Of a DNA stretch of 27,218 bases, positions 21,822 to 27,218 are shown piece after piece; within the stretch, counting starts at the first letter, position 1, and every line of letters begins with the position of its first letter. The translations under genes were made by a program, and so were the position numbers. The stretch lies in the NCBI GenBank assembly GCA_913055135.1, contig CAJXJV010000001.1, positions 1 through 27,218 of the forward strand, in the 5' to 3' direction. The DNA is from an uncultured Desulfurobacterium sp. (GTDB lineage: Bacteria; Aquificota; Aquificia; Desulfurobacteriales; Desulfurobacteriaceae). The notes beneath the pieces are model-generated. The model saw nothing but the letters and a program-made list of their open reading frames with translations. It was not told the DNA's origin and searched no databases.

Positions 21822-22443
21822 TGTAATGCTGATATTTCCAGCAGTAGCATACAGCAACGAAATAGTAGGAATTCAAGAACTTAAAGAGGCAATGGTCTTT
21901 ATGCTCCAAGATATAGAAAACTTAGAAAAAAAAGTAAAGTTTCTCCAAAAACAAGTTAACATGCTGCAAGAAGAAAACAAAAACCTAAAAGAAATAATCA
22001 TTCGCAACTCACTACCATCAATCTTCGCTGAAGGAAGATTAAGCGACTACCTACTTTATACTGGAAGTTTCAGAAGTCTAAAAGGAGCTTTAAGATGGAG
22101 CTCCAGATTCATAGAAGAAGGTGAGGAACCTATTATCGTATCCTCAAGAGAAAAAGCATTATTCTCTGTAGTTCTACAATGCAACTCCTATGAAGAATGT
22201 AAATCCTTGAAGAAAAAATATGGAGGATTCATATCCCACAGAAAGAATAGAGAAACCAGCAAAATACTTAACTTAGTCAAACTTTTCAAAAAAGCTGAAG
22301 AAAGACTTAAAAACCAAAACTTCACAGTTATTAATGGGATTCATTTCTTCAAAGTCCAAAAAGATGAAAGGGAAATAAGACCTTATCCTCATTTTAAAAC
22401 AGAAAACGGCTTCATAGTAATGAAGCTGGAGGGAATTCTATGA
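21796..22443 (+). CDS. Exported coiled-coil protein between traV and traC, unknown
   Basis: A 215-residue protein with a signal peptide (about 1-20, ending AVAYS) and a coiled coil (about 28-68, with LEKKVKFLQKQVNMLQEENK), followed by a folded domain (about 70-215) containing a cysteine pair (LQCNSYEECKSL) that could form a disulfide. I recognise no family. The AAGGAG ribosome site sits inside traV, eight bases before the ATG, and its TGA overlaps the traC start (ATGA). As an exported coiled-coil protein in the middle of the channel operon it is likely a periplasmic part of the mating apparatus, perhaps standing in for one of the F-type proteins (TrbI, TraW, TrbC) not found here; that is inference. 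Confidence 0.72.
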   Translation: MKKLLSISSVMLIFPAVAYSNEIVGIQELKEAMVFMLQDIENLEKKVKFLQKQVNMLQEENKNLKEIIIRNSLPSIFAEGRLSDYLLYTGSFRSLKGALRWSSRFIEEGEEPIIVSSREKALFSVVLQCNSYEECKSLKKKYGGFISHRKNRETSKILNLVKLFKKAEERLKNQNFTVINGIHFFKVQKDEREIRPYPHFKTENGFIVMKLEGIL

Positions 22444-25154
22444 TAGGTAAACTCTTGGAAAAGGTATTTTTAGGAGGAACACCTTCATACGATGAACCTC
22501 TCGACTTAAAAAAGATTCGTTACTTTAATGAAAAAGTCTCTTTGAGCGACTTTATGACATATCAGTTCTATTCGGAAAAAGATAAGCTCTATGAAACACT
22601 TACAGGTTGCGGTTTCATACTTGAGGTTGCTATCCCAGAATATCTGGGAAACAAAAATGCAGTCGATTTTGAAATATTACTTAAAGAAACCTACCCTCCT
22701 GATACCATAATAACCTTCTTTTCATTTGCATCAGAAAACATAGATCCAATACTGGATTTCTATCTCCAGAATCACATGCACCGTCCAAAAGTAAAACATC
22801 CAGAAGTTTTAGAGGAAATAGTTAAGAGTAGAGTTGAATATTTGAAAAAGGCTTCAAGGAGCTCCCTATGGTCAGACATGCAGGCAAGACCAAGATGGAT
22901 AAAAAACTATTTATCAGTTTTTATGCCGTGGGGAAACGACCTTAACAAAAGCTGGAACACAGCCAAGAACATAGCGAGAAGAACAAGAGCTCTACTTTCG
23001 AACTCAGGATACCATCCACGAGACGTAACTCCAGAAGAGTTCATTTCAACTTTGAGAGAGATTTTCGTTCCAAACTTCCGGGGAACAGCTTCCCATAATC
23101 CTCAAATGCCAATTAGAAGACAAATAATTGATAAGGAAACTCGCATACGAATTGACATAGACGATAATGAATTTGCGGATCTCCACTGCAAAAGAGGAAA
23201 GGAAGAACATTTCATAAGAGTATTCCACATAAAAGGTTTTCCAAGACAAATAAATCTATGGAAGTTCAGCAACATCATTTTTCCATACGATCAGCCTCAG
23301 AAAGAGAAGTTTCCATATCAGTTTGGCATCATTATGTCAGTAAGAATAAGGGACAGAGAGAGGAGAAAACAGGAACTGGAGAAAAAAGCTCAGTGGAACA
23401 TTCATCAAACAGACAATAATCCCCTGGCTAAGTTCTTTCCCAAACTCAAAGAAAAGAGAATGTATGCCGAATATGTCCTTGAGTTGATAAATGAAAATAA
23501 ATTACCTCTGGAGGGAGTTCTAACATTCTTTACAATGGCTCCAGATAAAGAATCTCTTGACTTTTACTCAAACGACATAATTCAAGCTTTCACAAGCGAA
23601 GGATTTGAAGTAACAAGAGAGATAGGAAGTTCCATAGTTCCAACTCTTCTTGAATATCTACCATTGAATCACATAGAAGAAAGGAGAGAATTCCTAAAGA
23701 AGGACTCCACACTTTTTGACGCTAACATCGCATCCTTGATCCCATTCATAGGAGCCGTTTACGGAACCAAAACACCTGCAACCATATATCTCGACAGAAA
23801 GTTCAACATATCCTTCTATGACTTATTTGACTCCAAAACAAACTACAATGCAGTAAAAGTAGCTACCTCTGGCGGAGGGAAGTCTTTTAGTGAAGGAGAT
23901 TTCCACGTACAACACTTATCAATGGGCAGAGTAATTAGAGTGATAGATATAGGATGGTCCTACAAAACCCTCTGTGAAGCTATTGGAGGAGAGTATATTG
24001 AACTCTCTGAAGATAAAAAACCATGCTTCAACCCATTTACCAATGTAATCACAGATGAAAGCGGAAATATCCATGAAGACGAAATGGAAAGCCTTGTCCC
24101 TCTTATAGGAATTCTTGCAGGAATAGATGTCTCCTACCAGATAGCAACTGAACAGGATAACGTCTTTGCAAGATTTGCCTCAGCAATAACTATGGCTATC
24201 AGTCAAGCCTGGAAAAAACACGGCAGAAAAATGGGAGTTAAAGAGGTCGCAGATGAATTAAAGAACATGGAAGACACCACAGGAGAAAGAATACCTCAAA
24301 AACTCTACGAAGCCCTTAAACCGTTTGCTTATGAACCAAATAAAGCCAGGTACTTCAACGGCACAAATAACATTAACTATTCCCTTGATTATGTCGTCTT
24401 AGAGATGGAACAGGTTGAACAAAAAGACGTAAGGCTTAAAGGAGCTATCCTGCTATCCTTAATTCAAAAAATCCTGAATGAGTTCTTCCTTGCTGAAATT
24501 AAAGGAGACAGAAGGAAAAAAATACTGGTAATTGATGAAGCATGGTCTTTGCTTGCAGATATGGCAGCTGCAAAGTTCATGGAAGCAGCTGCAAGAAGAT
24601 TCAGAAAGTATGGATGTTCTCTTGTAGTAATCACTCAGGGAATAGACGACCTTTTTAAATCCCCAACAACCCAAGCTATATATGCCAATGCAGCCCATTT
24701 AATTTTACTGAGACAGAAACCCGAAATCCTACAGAAAGTTCTTGAAGAGAAAAAGTTAGTTTTGTCAGAGTTTGCAGAAGAGATTGTCTCAAGCCTACAC
24801 ACACGTCCAGGTAAATATTCAGAGCTCTACATTAAAAGTGACGACCTCGAAGGAGCTGTTAGACTTGTAGTAGATAAGTTCTCCTACTGGATGTTCACAA
24901 CCCATCCAGATGATAAGAAAAAACGTGAAAAGCTAATGAAAAAATACAACCTATCCCTGTTTGAAGCATCCCGCATACTTGCAAAAAGAGAAAGAATAGG
25001 AGAGCTACTTGTCAAAGCAGGAAAAATAACGCCAACCCAATTGAAGTATGCCCTTGAGATAAAAGAGAAATATCCGGCGAAAAAAATAGGAGAAATCTTG
25101 ATAGAGATGGGAGCAACTACAAAGGAGGTAATAGATGAGGTTCTTGAAAAGTGA
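22440..25154 (+). CDS. traC: TraC-like conjugation ATPase with GspE/MshEN-like C-terminal tail
   Basis: A 904-residue TraC/VirB4-family ATPase that powers pilus assembly at the inner-membrane face. The N-terminal TraC domain covers about 1-450. The Walker A region is KVATSGGGKSFSEG (about 474-487), with the AxSGxGKS form seen in F TraC, and Walker B is ILVIDEAWSLL (about 694-704), followed by ARRFRKYGCSLVVITQGIDD. The usual family ends near residue 850. Here a further segment of about 55 residues reads ERIGELLVKAGKITPTQLKY and later KKIGEILIEMGATTKEVIDE, the two-fold RxGxLLxxxGxITxxQLxxAL pattern of the N-terminal domain of GspE/PilB/MshE ATPases. In MshE this domain binds cyclic di-GMP, but the glutamine after AL is lysine here. 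GGAGG precedes the ATG. The gene closes the transfer operon. Confidence 0.92.
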   Translation: MIGKLLEKVFLGGTPSYDEPLDLKKIRYFNEKVSLSDFMTYQFYSEKDKLYETLTGCGFILEVAIPEYLGNKNAVDFEILLKETYPPDTIITFFSFASENIDPILDFYLQNHMHRPKVKHPEVLEEIVKSRVEYLKKASRSSLWSDMQARPRWIKNYLSVFMPWGNDLNKSWNTAKNIARRTRALLSNSGYHPRDVTPEEFISTLREIFVPNFRGTASHNPQMPIRRQIIDKETRIRIDIDDNEFADLHCKRGKEEHFIRVFHIKGFPRQINLWKFSNIIFPYDQPQKEKFPYQFGIIMSVRIRDRERRKQELEKKAQWNIHQTDNNPLAKFFPKLKEKRMYAEYVLELINENKLPLEGVLTFFTMAPDKESLDFYSNDIIQAFTSEGFEVTREIGSSIVPTLLEYLPLNHIEERREFLKKDSTLFDANIASLIPFIGAVYGTKTPATIYLDRKFNISFYDLFDSKTNYNAVKVATSGGGKSFSEGDFHVQHLSMGRVIRVIDIGWSYKTLCEAIGGEYIELSEDKKPCFNPFTNVITDESGNIHEDEMESLVPLIGILAGIDVSYQIATEQDNVFARFASAITMAISQAWKKHGRKMGVKEVADELKNMEDTTGERIPQKLYEALKPFAYEPNKARYFNGTNNINYSLDYVVLEMEQVEQKDVRLKGAILLSLIQKILNEFFLAEIKGDRRKKILVIDEAWSLLADMAAAKFMEAAARRFRKYGCSLVVITQGIDDLFKSPTTQAIYANAAHLILLRQKPEILQKVLEEKKLVLSEFAEEIVSSLHTRPGKYSELYIKSDDLEGAVRLVVDKFSYWMFTTHPDDKKKREKLMKKYNLSLFEASRILAKRERIGELLVKAGKITPTQLKYALEIKEKYPAKKIGEILIEMGATTKEVIDEVLEK

Positions 25155-25253
25155 TAGAATGAATTCTAATTCAAGCTTGAGGAACCTGCTCCTCTGGCTG
25201 CCACCAGAGGAGCGGATCTGTATATCCGCAATCGGATTAAGGAGGCAAAAACT
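25155..25253 (+). promoter_or_regulatory. Structured leader of the replication initiator gene
   Basis: This gap between traC and rep can fold tightly. GCTCCTCTGG (25188-25197) and CCAGAGGAGC (25204-25213) form a perfect 10-base stem with the loop CTGCCA. Next, GCGGAT (25212-25217) pairs with ATCCGC (25224-25229), but the same ATCCG can instead pair with CGGAT (25233-25237), directly before the AAGGAGG ribosome site (25239-25245). In addition CTCCT (25189-25193) is complementary to AGGAG of that site. These exclusive pairings suggest control of Rep translation by RNA structure or an antisense RNA. A possible promoter is TTGAAA (25144-25149) with TAATTC 17 bases later; the -10 is poor. Confidence 0.55.
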
Positions 25254-26999
25254 ATGAACAATGTTATTTTAAGGGAAAATATAGACTATTTCAACCCCGA
25301 AAAAATTGAAATTCGGCAGTTTACTTCTGGCTTCTGCCGAATGCCAGATGCCCTCTTCCATATCCCTGAAGAACTCGAAATCAAAAGTTGGAAAGCAAGA
25401 TTCATAGTAGGGTTGTCTTACCTTTATGCTTTGAGCTTCGGTAAAGGAAAAGCACTAACAACGAAAAAAGAATTAATGGAAATATTACAAACCAAAAGCT
25501 CCAGTGTTACAAATGCATTCATCAACAAAGTCAACGAACTATCTAATTTGCTTAAAGCCAAAGCTGAAAAAGCAGGCATTCCTATCGAAGGAGGAGAACT
25601 TATAACACAAAAAGGGAGAAAAGGCGGAACCCAATGTTATCTAATAGACCAAACCATTATAGCCGAAGCTTTCAGACATAAAGTCAACCACGGCGGGACA
25701 TTTGCTTTCTACAATATAGCTCTCCTCCTTCCAATTTCCGCTCAGGCAAAAGCCGTTTTGCTCTATCTCCACCGGAAAGCCAGAGGTGGAAGTCTTCTCG
25801 ACGGAAAAGCTGAAGCCTCTGTTTCAGCAAGGGAACTGGCACAGATTCTTGCGATAGGAACCGGAGGAGGAAGACTGAAAGGCTATCTCTTAGAACTTGA
25901 AGAAGCTGGAATAATAGAAAAAACATCCCGAAGAAAACTCAAATTCAGAATAACCAAGCTGGATGAATGGAATAGAGAAGCTCTACTCAATATCCTACAT
26001 AACTGGAAAGGACATCCATTCCTCAAAAATTGGAAGTTCCCGATTGAGCCAATATCTCCCCAGGAAGATTGCAATGAAAAAAGTCCAATAGGGCGACAAA
26101 AAAAGTCCAATAGGGCGACAATAACAGATGAAAAAAGTCCAATAGGGCGACAAAAAAAGTCCAATAGGGCGACATATAGGAATAAGAATAGGAATAAGAC
26201 AAAAGAAAGGAATAAGTCTATGGAATACGACGCCATATATAACAATGGCGGCGGAACAAAAAACAGTATGGAATCCCTTAACAGAAGAAAAAGCGACAAT
26301 AAGGAAACTCCTTCTCTAAGTAAGCCTGACGGCTTAAATCTAAAGAGTGACGAGCGGAAGTTAGATAAACCTAACATTGCTGACCGTGTGGACCAGAAGG
26401 AGCTGGAGAAGATAAAAGAAGTCTTAAGAGTAATTTTGCCAGAGCTTAAAAGAGCTTATCCAGAAATTTTTACTTCAGAAAACCTGAAAATATTTGAAGA
26501 GTTATATGCTCCAGCACTGAGAAAAATTTACGGAGATGAGTGGTTGGCTTTAGCAGTTATGTATGAGTTGTTTAATAGAAAAGCGCCTCAATATGGCTAT
26601 TCAAGGAAGGTCAATAAGAATTTCTTAGGTTTGCTGATTTCGTTTGCTTTAAAAGATTCTTCATCGGATTTCTGGGAGTTCTACAAGAAATTCAGAAGAG
26701 TTTTTGGATTAGGACTTCAGAAGGTTGAGAATGTAGGACAGAAAGAACAACAAGGAGAGCAATCGGAACCAGGGTTATCTCTTTCTGACCTGAAAGAGTT
26801 CTTCAAGAGAAAGTTAAAAGATAAGAAAACCATTTACACAATGTTTATAGAAAATGGCATTAAGGCTTTAGAGAAGGTTGGTGGTAAGTGGGTTGTGAGA
26901 TGTAAGGACAGTATAACGAGAGATTATGTCTCTAATAACTTTATGGATTTCCTTAAGGAATTTTTGAAGTCTGAAAACATAGAGATTGAGGGGGCTTAG
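25254..26999 (+). CDS. Replication initiator with internal origin
   Basis: A 581-residue protein I read as the plasmid replication initiator. The N-terminal 250 residues hold two winged-helix-like units: one near 45-120 (KALTTKKELMEILQTKSSSV) and one near 155-245 (SAQAKAVLLYLHRKARG... SARELAQILAIGTGGGRLKG... LEEAGIIEKTSRRKLKFRI). A flexible linker (about 272-360) is encoded by four DNA iterons and so repeats the peptides EKSPIGRQ and KKSNRAT twice. A helical region follows (about 375-490), and the last 65 residues (FFKRKLKDKKTIYTMFIENG ... KWVVRCKDSITRDYVSNNFM) resemble DnaA domain I, the part that recruits helicase. AAGGAGG lies eight bases before the ATG. This layout, with DNA-binding N-terminus, ori in the middle and helicase-recruiting C-terminus, recalls lambda O. 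No family name can be given with certainty. Confidence 0.72.
   Translation: MNNVILRENIDYFNPEKIEIRQFTSGFCRMPDALFHIPEELEIKSWKARFIVGLSYLYALSFGKGKALTTKKELMEILQTKSSSVTNAFINKVNELSNLLKAKAEKAGIPIEGGELITQKGRKGGTQCYLIDQTIIAEAFRHKVNHGGTFAFYNIALLLPISAQAKAVLLYLHRKARGGSLLDGKAEASVSARELAQILAIGTGGGRLKGYLLELEEAGIIEKTSRRKLKFRITKLDEWNREALLNILHNWKGHPFLKNWKFPIEPISPQEDCNEKSPIGRQKKSNRATITDEKSPIGRQKKSNRATYRNKNRNKTKERNKSMEYDAIYNNGGGTKNSMESLNRRKSDNKETPSLSKPDGLNLKSDERKLDKPNIADRVDQKELEKIKEVLRVILPELKRAYPEIFTSENLKIFEELYAPALRKIYGDEWLALAVMYELFNRKAPQYGYSRKVNKNFLGLLISFALKDSSSDFWEFYKKFRRVFGLGLQKVENVGQKEQQGEQSEPGLSLSDLKEFFKRKLKDKKTIYTMFIENGIKALEKVGGKWVVRCKDSITRDYVSNNFMDFLKEFLKSENIEIEGA
26077..26216 (+). other. Probable replication origin: four iterons plus AT-rich element inside rep
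   Basis: The 15-base core GTCCAATAGGGCGAC occurs four times without a mismatch, at 26083-26097, 26105-26119, 26137-26151 and 26159-26173, each preceded by a run of six or seven A. Spacings are 22, 32 and 22 bases, close to two, three and two helical turns, so all copies and A-tracts face one side of the helix. An AT-rich purine-biased stretch follows with GGAATAAG three times (26179, 26191, 26209), a fitting site for strand opening. Iterons, phased A-tracts and an AT-rich block beside them are classic origin parts. No DnaA box was recognised. Confidence 0.7.
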
Positions 27000-27218
27000 A
27001 TGGAAAGGAAAGGCTATATCTATTTAAATGAGGTCAAGATCACCGGGAGACTTACGGATGAGGTGAACTACACGAGATTTGAAGGAGAAAAAAATGGTAG
27101 TGTTGCGGAATTTACTATTGCTCACAATCGTAGATGGAAGCCGAAAGAGGGCGAAGACTGGAGGGAGAGCACAAGCTTTTTCAGGGTTAAAGCTTATAAC
27201 GGACTTGCCGAGAAGGTG
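27000..27218 (+). CDS. ssb: Single-stranded DNA-binding protein (partial)
   Basis: The first 73 codons of an SSB protein, cut by the right edge. The OB-fold start is clear: YIYLNEVKITGRLTDEVNYT (6-25), GSVAEFTIAHNRRWKPKEGE (33-52), then STSFFRVKAYNGLAEKV, which matches the common NxVxLxGRLxxDPE... FxLAxNRxW... TxFFxVxxWGxLAE pattern. The ATG at 27000 directly follows the rep stop (TAGATG shares no base but leaves no gap), and the ribosome site GAGGGGG lies in the last codons of rep, so the two are coupled. SSB next to an initiator supports replication and protects ssDNA taken in by conjugation; with the annealing protein at the other edge it may form a recombination module. Confidence 0.9.
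   Translation, partial: MERKGYIYLNEVKITGRLTDEVNYTRFEGEKNGSVAEFTIAHNRRWKPKEGEDWRESTSFFRVKAYNGLAEKV

Noticed and set aside
26077..26173. CRISPR array
   Set aside because: The repeat unit is too short, the spacers are only 7 and 17 bases and not unique, and it lies in a coding sequence; iterons explain it.
25883..26377. Minus-strand open frame of 164 codons opposite rep, with repeated peptides
   Set aside because: The repeats come from the DNA iterons; composition (Ser, Phe, Leu runs) is that of a reverse-strand shadow.

Overview
The window is a mostly AT-rich stretch (about 35-40% GC by eye) of densely packed genes with strong Shine-Dalgarno sites, ATGA-type start/stop overlaps, GTG and TTG starts, and proteins rich in Glu, Lys and Ile. 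This suggests a thermophilic bacterium, perhaps Aquificota such as the Desulfurobacteriaceae; that placement is inferred from composition and style, not from a marker gene. The content is the backbone of a conjugative plasmid, or possibly an integrative element: an F-type (TraA/L/E/K/B/V/C/F/H/G) type IV secretion system, a coupling protein, an HD-domain relaxase candidate, a ParM/ParR-type partition locus, a replication initiator with an internal origin, SSB and a Rad52-type annealing protein. No rRNA, tRNA, CRISPR array or transposase was seen.

Left part (1-3322, all genes on minus): a Rad52-family annealing protein cut by the left edge; a gene-poor stretch (696-1136) holding a GC-rich, inverted-repeat-bounded element that looks like a structured RNA or two-way terminator; then a five-gene operon of unknown function (ribbon-helix-helix repressor, two membrane proteins, a 47-residue tryptophan-rich peptide, a 255-residue soluble protein) behind a good promoter with an overlapping operator. 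Next (3323-9378, minus): traG, traH, traF and a small membrane protein, read from a promoter that may give a leaderless transcript.

Middle (9435-13869, plus): traD coupling protein, a membrane/coiled-coil protein, and a membrane-anchored HD-domain protein, the only relaxase candidate. A divergent control region (14274-14675) follows, with a small basic protein on minus and parM/parR on plus; it carries palindromes and repeats that look like a centromere and operators. A convergent unknown gene (15957-16358) ends inside a hairpin shared with parR.

Right part (16494-25154, plus): one long transfer operon from a near-consensus promoter: small membrane protein, OmpA-domain protein, pilin traA, a hairpin, traL, a hidden 54-residue ribbon-helix-helix protein, traE, traK, traB, dsbC, traV, a periplasmic coiled-coil protein, and traC with an unusual GspE/MshEN-like C-terminal tail. 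A structured leader precedes the replication initiator, whose coding sequence contains four identical iterons in two doublets beside an AT-rich stretch: a lambda-O-like arrangement with the origin inside the initiator gene. The window ends inside ssb.

The most unusual points are the origin embedded in rep, the TraC C-terminal fusion, the membrane-anchored HD relaxase candidate with a sister gene sharing its C-terminal domain, the GC-rich structured element at 766-918, and the unknown RHH-led operon. The usual F-type genes traU, traW, traN and trbC are not in the window.
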